NCBI GenBank assembly: GCA_937965695.1
Contig: CALCKW010000026.1
Location: 1-48,630, forward strand
DNA: 48,630 nucleotides
Direction: 5' to 3'
Origin: an uncultured Granulosicoccaceae bacterium
GTDB taxonomy: Bacteria; Pseudomonadota; Gammaproteobacteria; CALCKW01
Positions 18,052 to 26,513 of this stretch are shown here, piece after piece. Made by a program: the position numbers and the translations under genes. The notes under the pieces were generated by a model. The model saw nothing but the letters and a program-made list of their open reading frames with translations, made no database searches and was not told the DNA's origin. Numbering within the stretch: position 1 is the first letter of the stretch; each line of letters begins with the position of its first letter.

Positions 18052-18990
18052 GTGCGGCAGCCTAAAAAAACTTGCAAACGGAAGTACCCAATTTTGCGAC
18101 AAGCAAACTTTATGATGATCTGTTTAGTCGTTTCTGCTGCGGCTGGACTGTGGGGCCTTTATTGGATACCACAACGCTGGCTGCAAGAGGCAGGCATGAC
18201 GGGTGGATGGGGTACCATCGCTCAATACTTGATTGCACTGGCCGTGTTGACGCCGCTCGCGATCTGGCGCCTGATGCAGGGCAAAGACATTGGCTTTCGG
18301 CATTGGCTTTGCGGTCTGCTGGTTGGAAGCGGGATGGTCTTTTACTCTAATTCATTCCTGGTGACAGATGTGGTTAGAGCGTTAATATTCTTCTACATGA
18401 CGCCTGTCTGGGCCACCCTAATTGAAGCCATTTTTTTAAAACGCCCACTAGGCTGGCCACGCGTGGTGAGCATTGCGCTGGCGCTGTCTGGATTGTGGAT
18501 TGTGGTTGGTCTAGAAGTTGGCCTGCCACTGCCAACAAAACTTGGTGACTATTTCGGACTCATTGGCGGCTTGTTAGTCGCGGCTGGAGCGGCTAGAACC
18601 GAGATTGAAAAACCTGCGGGCGTATTCCCACTGTTGTACATCATCATGCTGTTTGCCTTGCTGGCGGCGGTAGCTCAGTATCCTTTGCTGAGGGGGTCGC
18701 TCGGATCAGTGCCAAGCACTGAGGACCTGCTCAAGAGTTTACCGCTGTTATTGGGTATCACCCTGCTTTTTGTCATTCCGACAATGGCGATACTCATGTG
18801 GTCACCGCCAAAAATTGGCACTGGAGTTTTTGGCATCCTGATGTTATCGGAGGTTGTTTTTGGTGTCATTAGCGCTGCAATTTTTACCGCAGAGCCATTT
18901 GGCTGGCGAGAGATAACAGGCACGACACTTATCGTACTGGCGGGAATTGTGGAGATTGTGTTGCACAAGTCACCAAACAACGTGGGGTAA
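18052..18990 (+). CDS. EamA/DMT-family transporter
   Basis: The protein is up to 312 residues, with ten membrane segments arranged as two EamA repeats: about 20-150 and 165-305, each ending in a 'GxxLIxxGI'-like helix. DMT exporters move small metabolites or amino acids across the inner membrane, and the substrate is unknown here. The GTG at 18052 has no clear ribosome site. An ATG at 18112, just before the first hydrophobic helix, is a possible alternative start. It is divergent from the MFS gene and stands alone otherwise. Confidence 0.82.
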   Translation: MRQPKKTCKRKYPILRQANFMMICLVVSAAAGLWGLYWIPQRWLQEAGMTGGWGTIAQYLIALAVLTPLAIWRLMQGKDIGFRHWLCGLLVGSGMVFYSNSFLVTDVVRALIFFYMTPVWATLIEAIFLKRPLGWPRVVSIALALSGLWIVVGLEVGLPLPTKLGDYFGLIGGLLVAAGAARTEIEKPAGVFPLLYIIMLFALLAAVAQYPLLRGSLGSVPSTEDLLKSLPLLLGITLLFVIPTMAILMWSPPKIGTGVFGILMLSEVVFGVISAAIFTAEPFGWREITGTTLIVLAGIVEIVLHKSPNNVG

Positions 18991-19418
18991 AAAAGTAATC
19001 CTCTGGATCAACTTTGTATGTTGCAAATTTATTTCGATCTGGCTGGAAATCTAACAGCGTGATCCGTGTTTCATCGACACCCTATTCATGGCATAGCTGA
19101 ACACATCACAGATGGCCAGGGTGGCAATGTGCATAGGCTGGGCTGGCGTTCCACCGGGCTGGCTTGCCAGTTGAAGCACACACACCGACTTTGAAACCAG
19201 GCACAGGCACAGGCACAGGCACAACCTAAAACACAGCATTTCTGTAAAGAGTCTTTACCTACTATTGACAATTACTTTACATGTAGTTGTATTGCTGAAA
19301 TGTTCCATCGCCAGCATAATTACTTTAAACAGCGAGGTGATATTTAGCACTACACCTCACTGCAGTTTCATCGTGCACGCTTACTTAAAATATTAATCTG
19401 CTCCAAGAGGTTTTAAAG
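18991..19418. other. 428-bp intergenic region with a short hexanucleotide repeat
   Basis: No credible gene was found. The segment is locally low in complexity: GGCTGG/GGCTTG-rich around 19136-19170, then the CAGGCA tandem array. The last 150 bases are AT-rich and presumably hold the promoter of the YHYH gene. Minus-strand frames crossing the repeat are Cys/Ala artefacts. Confidence 0.6.
19198..19223. repeat. (CAGGCA)4 tandem hexanucleotide repeat
   Basis: Four perfect copies of CAGGCA are followed by a partial CA. The unit length is a multiple of three, but no convincing gene reads through it. Such tracts can vary in copy number by slippage. It lies about 195 bases upstream of the YHYH gene start. 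Confidence 0.8.
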
Positions 19419-20429
19419 GTGACGAACAAACTAACGCTATGGGCCGTACCACTTTTACTGTTCGCCGCCCTGATCGGTCGCTGGTCAATTGCAGGTTCTG
19501 AGAGCGAAAAAACACATACACAGACCGGCGCACTTACAGGCCAGACAATAGATATAACGGGTGCAATCTTTAACGAACGCCGTGCTGACTGCGCCGTGTA
19601 CGACAACAGCTATTTGTCCAGCGTTACAGATCAAAACCGCGATCTGGGTTTTCAAGGCGCAGTGGCCATTAGCAGTGACAACAACAACTGCACTATTGCC
19701 ACAAACAGTATTCCGAACCACGACTTTAACGACAGCAGCGCGAATTTTCATAACGAAGTGAAGGCTATCCCTGCCAGCTACACAGTCAGTCGCAGCCCTA
19801 CCTTGGCCGCTAAAAAGACAGCTCTATCGCAAAGGCTTAACAACGGTGTGATGCTCAACGGCGTGGTGCTCGATATTCTATCAGCGGGCTGTTATCAACC
19901 CGATGGAAGGCGTGTTGACGCCAATGGAAATGTGAAGTCTGGCTGTAGAACCAACGATGGCTGGTTACTAGATCCTCGCTCATCAAACAGCGGTTTCGGA
20001 GAAGATCAGTACAACGGCCACCCACAGCCTAACGGTATGTATCACTACCACGGCAACCCAAATGCCATGTTTGACGATAACCCGGGCACTGAAGGCTCTC
20101 CCTTAATCGGCTTTGCTGCGGACGGCTTTCCAATCTATGGCAGTTATTTCTTAGACGCGGAAACGGATACCGTCAGAAAAGCCGCCAGCGGTTACACTTT
20201 AAAGCAAGGATCTAGAGGGACAAAGAGCAATTCTAATCCGGGTGGCTTGCACGATGGCACCTACATCGATGACTGGGAGTTCACTGACATTGGTGATCTG
20301 GACGAGTGCAATGGCATGACCGTGGATGGGCAATATGGCTATTATGTGACCGACAGCTACCCTTGGGTAATCAAGTGCTTCAGCGGCACACCCGACGACT
20401 CATTCAAAAAGACAAGGATGCGGCAGTAA
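19419..20429 (+). CDS. secreted YHYH-domain protein
   Basis: The protein is 336 residues. An N-terminal hydrophobic segment ('LWAVPLLLFAALIGRW', residues 6-21) is a signal peptide or membrane anchor. The YHYH motif is at residues 208-211 in 'NGMYHYHGNP', with the surrounding 'DQYNGHPQPNG' and 'IGFAADGFPIYGSY' blocks that define the family. Several Cys pairs suggest an extracytoplasmic, disulphide-bonded fold. Biochemical activity of the family is not known to me. The GTG start has AAGAGG eight bases upstream. Confidence 0.85.
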   Translation: MTNKLTLWAVPLLLFAALIGRWSIAGSESEKTHTQTGALTGQTIDITGAIFNERRADCAVYDNSYLSSVTDQNRDLGFQGAVAISSDNNNCTIATNSIPNHDFNDSSANFHNEVKAIPASYTVSRSPTLAAKKTALSQRLNNGVMLNGVVLDILSAGCYQPDGRRVDANGNVKSGCRTNDGWLLDPRSSNSGFGEDQYNGHPQPNGMYHYHGNPNAMFDDNPGTEGSPLIGFAADGFPIYGSYFLDAETDTVRKAASGYTLKQGSRGTKSNSNPGGLHDGTYIDDWEFTDIGDLDECNGMTVDGQYGYYVTDSYPWVIKCFSGTPDDSFKKTRMRQ

Positions 20430-20442
20430 TCAGACCCGTGGT

Positions 20443-20464
20443 CACCTGCTCACTGTGGCAGGTG
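20443..20464 (+). terminator. possible hairpin terminator after the YHYH gene
   Basis: CACCTGC and GCAGGTG form a perfect 7-bp stem with an 8-base loop, starting 14 bases after the YHYH stop. Only a weak TTA follows instead of a T-run, so intrinsic termination is uncertain. Confidence 0.4.
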
Positions 20465-20540
20465 TTACTGGCAATGCGTGAGTTAATCCATTGAATTAGA
20501 GATAACGTTCTGCTTCAAGTGAGCATAAAAGGTTAAATCC

Positions 20541-20930
20541 CTATACTTCTACTTTATAACCCAATGCTAATTCATCGCCGGGCTTTCCTCGAATTCCCCA
20601 ATTTTCTTTTGGGGTTTCAAATATCGTCATCTCTATATCTTGAGAAACTATTCCCGTTTGAGTTTCAATATTTGAATATAGCTTGCGTATCAGTGACTTC
20701 TTAGCTTCGACTGAGCGACCTTCGAACATAGAAATTTCGATAATTATGTAGTGTTCAGAACGATCATCAGGGAAAAAATAATCACTTTGTTCCAGGGAAA
20801 TAAATCGATGGAATTTCTTCTCGGGCGGGTACTCTAACGCAATCATCACAGCATCATGAATAGCCTTTGACAGTGCATTTTTATTTTCATTAAGGTTTGA
20901 CCTCAATCCATATATTTTTATTTGTGCCAT
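20541..20930 (-). CDS. tautomerase-superfamily protein without N-terminal proline
   Basis: The protein is 129 residues. 'FHRFISLEQSDYFFPDDRSEHYIIIEISMFEGRSVEAKKSLIRKLY' and 'ETPKENWGIRGKPGDE' match the larger Tautomerase_2-type proteins, two beta-alpha-beta units in one chain. Classical tautomerases use Pro2 (Pro1 after Met removal) as the catalytic base. Here the second codon is Ala, so either the catalysis is different or the protein is not a tautomerase. The ATG is well supported by AAAGGA five bases upstream. It stands alone between two unrelated genes. Confidence 0.8.
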   Translation of the reverse strand: MAQIKIYGLRSNLNENKNALSKAIHDAVMIALEYPPEKKFHRFISLEQSDYFFPDDRSEHYIIIEISMFEGRSVEAKKSLIRKLYSNIETQTGIVSQDIEMTIFETPKENWGIRGKPGDELALGYKVEV

Positions 20931-21055
20931 GATCGTCCTTTCTAAAAAATACCGTGTTCTTTACCTGTTTTAGTATCGGCCGGCAACACGGTGCTGCGTT
21001 TCTAATTGATCAGAGTGACTTAAAAGGCCAATCGACAAACCACGTCACGGTATAA

Positions 21056-22000
21056 CTACACAGCAGCTCGGCTAAAAGACACAATATTTTCAAATGCTAT
21101 TCTGAAATACAGCTCGTAACTATTGTGCTCAACATACCCTAAGTGTGGGGTCGCGGTGACGTTGGGCAGTGACAATAAAGGCTCGTTTTCTTTTGTTGCC
21201 GGCTCACTATCAAAAACGTCTATGGCTGCACGCCTGCTTGGATTGGATTTAAGGGTGTTGTAAAGTGCAGAGGGCTCAATGAGCTCTGCGCGGCTGATAT
21301 TTAGGAACAATGAATCTGGTTTCATCAGTTTTAGATCATCAGCAGTGACGCAGGCTCGCGTGTCTTCGTTTAGGCGCAGATGCAGAGAAATAATATCGGC
21401 TTCTTTGAAAAAAACTTCTTTTGAACTTGCAGCCTCAAACCCATCAGCAACTGCTGTGTCTCTCGAACCTTCACTGCCCCAGACCACGACCGACAGTCCA
21501 AAAGCCTTGGCATACTGCGAGATGCGCTGACCAATTTTTCCGTAACCCCAGATCCCTAGCGTCAATCCGTTCAACGTTCGGCCTAAGCCAAGCTCGCCAG
21601 AACTTTGCCAATGATCATTTTGCAAATTTGAGGTATAGGCAGGAATATGCCTAGAAGCCGACATCAACAGTGCCCAGCACAACTCAGACGGAGCAATGGG
21701 CGACCCTCTACCCTCCAACACGGTAACGCCATATTTCTCGCACAGCTTAGGATCAATATGGTTACTCACCTTGCCCGTTTGGCTAATCACTTTAAGCTGG
21801 GGTAGCTGAGAAAGCAGCGACTCTGTGATAATCGTGCGTTCGCGGATCAAGACAATAGCCTCAACGCCAGATAACTTATCGACCAGCTCCGGTTCCGAAT
21901 AGGTTTCAGTGAAAACAGTAACATCATAGGATGAGACCAAGTCGAAACAATCTAGATTTTTGACCACATCTTGATAGTCATCTAAAACGGCAATTTTCAC
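21056..22000 (-). CDS. D-2-hydroxyacid dehydrogenase family protein
   Basis: The protein is 314 residues. The NAD-binding Rossmann domain has 'GIWGYGKIGQRI' near residue 150. The catalytic triad positions are visible as Arg in 'NISRAEL', Glu in 'DVFDSEP' and His in 'ATPHLGYVE'. Such enzymes reduce 2-ketoacids or oxidise D-2-hydroxyacids in the cytoplasm. The subgroup with 'MKIAVLDDYQDV' at the N terminus is common in Pseudomonadota, without a firmly assigned substrate. No operon partner is evident. Confidence 0.88.
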   Translation of the reverse strand: MKIAVLDDYQDVVKNLDCFDLVSSYDVTVFTETYSEPELVDKLSGVEAIVLIRERTIITESLLSQLPQLKVISQTGKVSNHIDPKLCEKYGVTVLEGRGSPIAPSELCWALLMSASRHIPAYTSNLQNDHWQSSGELGLGRTLNGLTLGIWGYGKIGQRISQYAKAFGLSVVVWGSEGSRDTAVADGFEAASSKEVFFKEADIISLHLRLNEDTRACVTADDLKLMKPDSLFLNISRAELIEPSALYNTLKSNPSRRAAIDVFDSEPATKENEPLLSLPNVTATPHLGYVEHNSYELYFRIAFENIVSFSRAAV

Positions 22001-22235
22001 GTGTCGCTCCTAATTAATCACGGTTACCAAAAGACTTTCTACACCACCTACCTTCAATGATCGCTGGGTTCAGACCAGTTTTAGTCGGGACGCTACAGCG
22101 GCAGGACAGTAGGGCATCAGTGATAATATACTAACTTAAGGTGGGACAAGGTGTAATCAAAGTGTCTGACGTTGGTCTTCGGGTGTTCAATCTCTCTATT
22201 CGCTCCATCGACAAGAAAAACAACGATTAAACTCT

Positions 22236-22865
22236 ATGTGCAAAGCAACTAACGGAATAATAGGCTTGCCGAATTTCGTCTCACACTTGGAGGCAGCAAA
22301 AATATTGGCGCAAGCCAATAGAGTCTGTGTCATAGGCTGCTCAGGGGGAGGAAAAACAACACTGTCCCGAGAAATTTCAACAAAATTCGAATTAGAATAC
22401 GTCTCCATCGACCGCGATATACGCTGGCTTCCGAGCTGGAGAGCACGAGAGAAGCAACAACAAAGAGCCATCACAGCGAAGTTGGTGCAACGTAAGCGCT
22501 GGGTGATGGACGGCAGCAGTCCCTCGTCTTTTGATATTCGATTACCGCGCACAGATTTGATCCTCTGGGTGCGCGTGCCTCGACGTATTGCTCTTTTCGG
22601 GGTTGCAAAAAGGGTTAAGCGTTATTTGGGTACGGTTCGTCCTGAGATGGCGGAAGGATGCCCGGAAAAACTCCCAGACAGAGAGTTTCTCTCCTACATT
22701 TGGAACTTTGAAAAAAAGTCAGCCCCTGACTTTTATCGCAATATTGGCCTGTATGGGCGGAGCGTTCCAATAACCATTTTAAAAACGCATAAGGAAATGG
22801 CCCTGCTGCTTAAATGGTCGAGCTCTACAGCTCAACCAACTTCTTGCTGCGCCAAGAATCCGTAA
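22236..22865 (+). CDS. P-loop ATPase, FlaR/adenylate-kinase-like
   Basis: The protein is 209 residues. Walker A 'GCSGGGKTTL' is near residue 33, followed by 'YVSIDRDIRW' and 'WVMDGSSPSSFDIRLPRTDLILW', the layout of the FlaR-type small nucleotide-kinase-like ATPases. The substrate is unknown. The last 16 residues (Ser/Thr/Cys-rich) look like non-conserved tail. The 3' end overlaps the convergent iolG-like gene by 41 bases, which suggests loss of an earlier stop. The ATG at 22236 has no clear ribosome site. Confidence 0.78.
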   Translation: MCKATNGIIGLPNFVSHLEAAKILAQANRVCVIGCSGGGKTTLSREISTKFELEYVSIDRDIRWLPSWRAREKQQQRAITAKLVQRKRWVMDGSSPSSFDIRLPRTDLILWVRVPRRIALFGVAKRVKRYLGTVRPEMAEGCPEKLPDREFLSYIWNFEKKSAPDFYRNIGLYGRSVPITILKTHKEMALLLKWSSSTAQPTSCCAKNP

Positions 22866-23838
22866 TTGCGATTGCGCCGCGAGTAGCAGCGATCGCATCC
22901 TCAAGTCCACATCGCGGCGCACGCCCTTCGCGAATCGCGGCAACGAAGTCGATGGCTTCCAAACGGAAAGCGTCTTCAAAGCGTTCGAAAAAGTCTTGCA
23001 CACATTCTCGGCGCACGCCGTGTTTATCGCAGATTTCCACGAGGTTGGCAATAGGTGTTTGGCCAATTTTCAAGGTGCCCTCAGTGCCGACAATCTCGGT
23101 GCGAGTGTCATGGCCGTGCTGCGCTATACGGCTAACAAAAAAGTACGCACTGGTGCCGTTATCAAATGCGCAAAGTGCTGAGGCATTGTCGATGTCGTTG
23201 TGTTGCTCAAAACCTTTGTGGCGATAACAACCACCGGTGGTGTAGGCGGTGCTCATTTCAGCACCCAAGTACCAGCGTGCCAAGTCGATATCGTGCACTA
23301 CGATGTCGTGGGCAAAGCCACCACTGGTCGCGGTAAACGGTATCTGGAATTCAGCAGAGTTGTCCATGTCTACCGTCTGCGAGCGAACCATGATGGGCTG
23401 GCCAATCATGCCTTTGTCGATCTGCTTACGAGCTGCTACGTAGCTTGGATCAAATCGACGAACAAAGCCGATGGTGGAAATCTGATTGGGGAATTTTTTG
23501 GCAACATCGATAACACGCTGACAATCAGCTACGTTTATCGCTAACGGCTTTTCACAGAAGACATGTTTACCCGCTTCTAGCGCCTGGATAATTTGCTCAG
23601 CGTGTACGCTGGTAGGCGTCACTAAAAAGACGGCATCCACGGCCGGATTGGCGAGCAGTTCAGCGTAGTCTGTATAAGTCGTTTCAATACCTAACGCATG
23701 ACGGGCGTATGCAAGATCATCTTCGACAATACTGCAAGCAGCGATAACGCTGGCACCCGGTGTTGCGTAGACCAAATTGTGTGCGTGTCGCTTACCCAGC
23801 CGCCCCAAGCCAACAACGCCTATGCCTACGTTACTCAT
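22825..23838 (-). CDS. iolG: inositol dehydrogenase-like Gfo/Idh/MocA oxidoreductase
   Basis: The protein is 337 residues. The N-terminal Rossmann fold has 'GVVGLGRLGKRHA'. The family 'EKP' motif (in 'VFCEKPLAI') supplies the substrate/NAD lysine, and 'HDIVVHDIDLARW' supplies the catalytic Asp-x3-His. This fits inositol 2-dehydrogenases, oxidising an inositol to an inosose with NAD+. A more canonical IolG is encoded at 34921-35919, so this one may act on another isomer such as scyllo- or chiro-inositol (inference). A 326-base gap with a terminator-like hairpin and a dyad separates it from the gene upstream, so it may have its own promoter. Confidence 0.8.
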   Translation of the reverse strand: MSNVGIGVVGLGRLGKRHAHNLVYATPGASVIAACSIVEDDLAYARHALGIETTYTDYAELLANPAVDAVFLVTPTSVHAEQIIQALEAGKHVFCEKPLAINVADCQRVIDVAKKFPNQISTIGFVRRFDPSYVAARKQIDKGMIGQPIMVRSQTVDMDNSAEFQIPFTATSGGFAHDIVVHDIDLARWYLGAEMSTAYTTGGCYRHKGFEQHNDIDNASALCAFDNGTSAYFFVSRIAQHGHDTRTEIVGTEGTLKIGQTPIANLVEICDKHGVRRECVQDFFERFEDAFRLEAIDFVAAIREGRAPRCGLEDAIAATRGAIAITDSWRSKKLVEL

Positions 23839-23909
23839 GCCAAATCCTCGACAGGTACTTTATGTTCATCGGGTCCGAGACAACAGTTTAAACATCGCAA
23901 AAACGCACA

Positions 23910-23939
23910 GCGATTAAAAAAATCACGCGCGTTAATCGC
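23910..23939. promoter_or_regulatory. dyad GCGATTAA / TTAATCGC upstream of the iolG-like gene
   Basis: Perfect 8-bp arms are separated by 14 bases. The dyad lies about 75 bases upstream of the ATG at 23838, in the only long gap of the inositol series. It is unrelated in sequence to the GCAACCGGTTGC operators, so a different regulator or an RNA stem are both possible. Confidence 0.4.
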
Positions 23940-24128
23940 AGATTAAGTTCATGCAGGTTAGTTTACCCTGTTTTAAAGCGGTGAGGATGCTGGACCAATT
24001 AAAGGCGTACCGGCATAGTGATGAAAAAAATGAACCTTCTATGCTTAAACTTACTGCATTGGAACGCTGAAGATATGCCTTGGTCCTAATTGAGAGAAAC
24101 CAGCAGGTCATTCCAGACCGGTGAATAA

Positions 24129-24150
24129 CAGAGCGCTAAAGTACGCTCTG
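24129..24150 (-). terminator. possible terminator of the main inositol operon
   Basis: CAGAGCG and CGCTCTG form a perfect 7-bp stem with an 8-base loop. It begins 14 bases past the stop of the 24165-25298 gene on the minus strand and is followed by TTATTC. It probably ends, or attenuates, the long transcript. Confidence 0.5.
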
Positions 24151-24164
24151 CTAAGCAAAAAAAC

Positions 24165-25298
24165 TTACTTGAACATGGGTGGCCTTGCATCCACCCAAGC
24201 GCCGTCTTGAGCTGCCGATGCAACGGCTTGATGAACAGCTGCCATGGAGCGCACACCGTCAGACGCCGTAGGCAAACCATCACGTGTTTCGCCTTTGATG
24301 GCATCTGCCAAGTCGCAGTAGATATTGGCCACTGCTAAAGGGAAACCTTCTGGGTGTGCAATAGAAACACGAGATAGACGCTGCGCGTCTTCGTGCAAAC
24401 CGCCCTCACCTTTTTCAATGATCTGCGTGCGGCCACCAACAGGCGTATAAATCAATTGGTTGGGTTGTTCAGATGTCCAGCGCAGGCCACCGGTTTCACC
24501 GAATACCTGGATGTCAAAACCGTGCTGACGACCAATAGCTACCGATGAAGTCCACAAACGACCGACGGTGCCACCCATCATGCGGAAATTGATCATGGCG
24601 TCGTCTTCTAGCTCACGGCTTGGAATGGTCGAGGCAAAATCAGCCGACAGTTTTTCAACTTCGTCATCACAGATAAAACCCGCCATATGCATGGCGTGAA
24701 TACCGCAATCAGCGAACTGACCTGATACTCCTGCCATGGCAGGATCGTAGCGCCAGCGAACACGCGGGTTGTCTGCATCGGTTGCGTCACCGTGGTGGCC
24801 ATGACTAAAGTTGGTGACAACAAGACGAATCTTGCCAAGCTCACCCGCCCGAACCATCGCACGCGCTTGACGCACCATCGGATAAGCAGAATAACAATAA
24901 TTCACTGCGCAAATTTTGCCACTCGCTGCCGCGATGCGAACAATTTCTTCGCCTTCTTCCACGTTCATGGTCATTGGCTTTTCGCAGAGCACATTAAAAC
25001 CAGCCTCAAGAAAAGCTTTGGTGATTTCGAAGTGCGTTGAGTTGGGCGTGGCGACCGTCACGAGATCGACTTTGTCTTCGCGGTCTTTTTCGCCCGCAAG
25101 CATTTCTTTCCAGTCGCCGTAGGCGCGGTCAGCAGCGACACCTAAGCGCTGTGCGTATTCGCGGCCTACATCTGCCCGGTGATCCAGTGCACCAGCAGTG
25201 AGTTCAAAAAGGCCATCTGCTTGCGCACCAAGGCGGTGCGCCGGACCGATCTGGCTGCCTTCGCCGCCGCCGATCATACCCCATTTTAATTTTGCCAT
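24165..25298 (-). CDS. Gfo/Idh/MocA family oxidoreductase
   Basis: The protein is 377 residues. It has an N-terminal NAD(P)-binding fold ('GMIGGGEGSQIGPAHR'), 'CEKPMTMN' with the family Lys, and a C-terminal GFO_IDH_MocA domain with 'FADCGIHAMHMAGF' carrying the catalytic Asp/His region. Long (about 375-390 residue) members of this type are frequent in inositol and sugar catabolic clusters and oxidise or epimerise cyclic polyols or sugars. The exact substrate is unknown. AAGGAC precedes the ATG. It is the last gene before the apparent terminator. Confidence 0.85.
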   Translation of the reverse strand: MAKLKWGMIGGGEGSQIGPAHRLGAQADGLFELTAGALDHRADVGREYAQRLGVAADRAYGDWKEMLAGEKDREDKVDLVTVATPNSTHFEITKAFLEAGFNVLCEKPMTMNVEEGEEIVRIAAASGKICAVNYCYSAYPMVRQARAMVRAGELGKIRLVVTNFSHGHHGDATDADNPRVRWRYDPAMAGVSGQFADCGIHAMHMAGFICDDEVEKLSADFASTIPSRELEDDAMINFRMMGGTVGRLWTSSVAIGRQHGFDIQVFGETGGLRWTSEQPNQLIYTPVGGRTQIIEKGEGGLHEDAQRLSRVSIAHPEGFPLAVANIYCDLADAIKGETRDGLPTASDGVRSMAAVHQAVASAAQDGAWVDARPPMFK

Positions 25299-25353
25299 TG
25301 TATTTGTCCTTCTTTAAATCTAATTGAATCTAAGTAGGTAGTAGATTTTGTTT

Positions 25354-26502
25354 TTAGGCGCGGCGGCTGTTTTCGCGTTGCGCCAATTGACGTTTGAATT
25401 CTTCTAGTGCCACACCTTGCTGGAGGGATTGTTTTAACAAAGCTTGCTGCGACAACGGCGCTAGACCATCAAGGGGTGGATCGGTGTCTAAGTTAGTGGG
25501 AAAAGCATAGCCCTCAGCACTGCAGGCGATCGCCGCGTCTATCTCCGCCTCGCTCATGCAGGCTGACAGTTTTAGCAAGCTAGGATATAGCCTCTCGCAA
25601 AGACCTACGCGGTCGATAGTCTCCATGGCCCGGCCAAACGCCGACGACACCTGCAGGAGATTTGCCATGCGCTGAATATCAGCGCTGGTATTCGCGCCCG
25701 CGGCATGGAACAACGCCGGGTTAAAAAACAAGGCATCGCCCTTTTGCAGCGGGATTTGCACACAGTGCGACTCAAAGTAATCTCTGAAATCATCGCGACG
25801 CCAAGCCATGTATCCCGGTGCGTACCGCTGCGAACCCGGCAGTAGTTTGGTCGGACCACTTTCGACCGGCATGTCGGTGTGCGCAACCGCGCCTTGTAAA
25901 GTCAGTACCGGAGACAGACGATGCACATGCGCAGGATATTGCGCCGAGTGCTCAGCCGTTTGAAAGCCCAGATGATAATCCCGGTGTGCCAGCTGAGCGG
26001 CTCCGCCCGGTCGGACCAAATTTACCTGTGCGGTCATTTGGTAGTGCGGGCCGAGCCACGCTTCGCATACGGCTTGAATGGACGTATTGCCATGATACCG
26101 AACGAAGGTTTCTGGGTCTTGCTCACCCAATTTTTGCAGCGAGTTCCAAATGCGATCATTCGCACCACCCGCTGCAAAGTGATCAGCCATTGAATCGCCC
26201 TGCGCGTGTTGGTCGGCGATGATTTTTCCAAAAACTTTGCTGCAATCGTCGACAACGGCTGTTTCACGGTAGGCACCACTGAGTACCACAACGCCGGCAC
26301 CGTGCATCAGCACTTGTGCCCATTCACTCTGCAAGGATTGCCGAGCATCGGCATTTTTCATATCGAGCTGGGCCACCTGATAAAGCGGTACCCCATGCAC
26401 AATGGAATCCGCATACCGAGGGGTCACTGCCTTTCGGCTGCTCTCTATTTCAGCACCAAAATCTTGTAGATGGCAGTCTTCTGCACGGTAGTAGTTCGAC
26501 AT
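25354..26502 (-). CDS. phytanoyl-CoA dioxygenase (PhyH) family oxygenase
   Basis: The protein is 382 residues. The iron/2-oxoglutarate oxygenase core shows the facial triad His173-x-Asp175 ('LAHRDYH') and His266 ('NPALFHAAG'), with a 2-oxoglutarate-binding Arg at 278. PhyH-type enzymes hydroxylate or oxidatively demethylate small substrates and are not standard members of inositol operons. The ATG at 26502 (not the GTG at 26541 inside the aldolase gene) is chosen; it lies 11 bases after the aldolase stop. Context suggests oxygenation or O-demethylation of a modified inositol (inference). Confidence 0.85.
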   Translation of the reverse strand: MSNYYRAEDCHLQDFGAEIESSRKAVTPRYADSIVHGVPLYQVAQLDMKNADARQSLQSEWAQVLMHGAGVVVLSGAYRETAVVDDCSKVFGKIIADQHAQGDSMADHFAAGGANDRIWNSLQKLGEQDPETFVRYHGNTSIQAVCEAWLGPHYQMTAQVNLVRPGGAAQLAHRDYHLGFQTAEHSAQYPAHVHRLSPVLTLQGAVAHTDMPVESGPTKLLPGSQRYAPGYMAWRRDDFRDYFESHCVQIPLQKGDALFFNPALFHAAGANTSADIQRMANLLQVSSAFGRAMETIDRVGLCERLYPSLLKLSACMSEAEIDAAIACSAEGYAFPTNLDTDPPLDGLAPLSQQALLKQSLQQGVALEEFKRQLAQRENSRRA

Positions 26503-26513
26503 AAATTTTCTCG

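Larger units (their letters stand above)
23839..24164. other. 326-bp gap inside the inositol gene series
   Basis: No gene is seen here. It contains a terminator-like hairpin close to the preceding gene (24129-24150) and a perfect dyad (23910-23939) about 75 bases upstream of the iolG-like start. This is the layout expected for a separate transcription unit. AT-rich sequence around 23915-23960 could hold its promoter. Confidence 0.55.

Noticed and set aside
19051..19271. Cys/Ala-rich minus-strand frames across the CAGGCA repeat
   Set aside because: The composition is produced by the hexanucleotide repeat; no start signal or family similarity was seen.
20951..20992. ACCGTG / CACGGT inverted repeat between the tautomerase and dehydrogenase genes
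   Set aside because: Six-base arms with a 30-base loop are within chance expectation.
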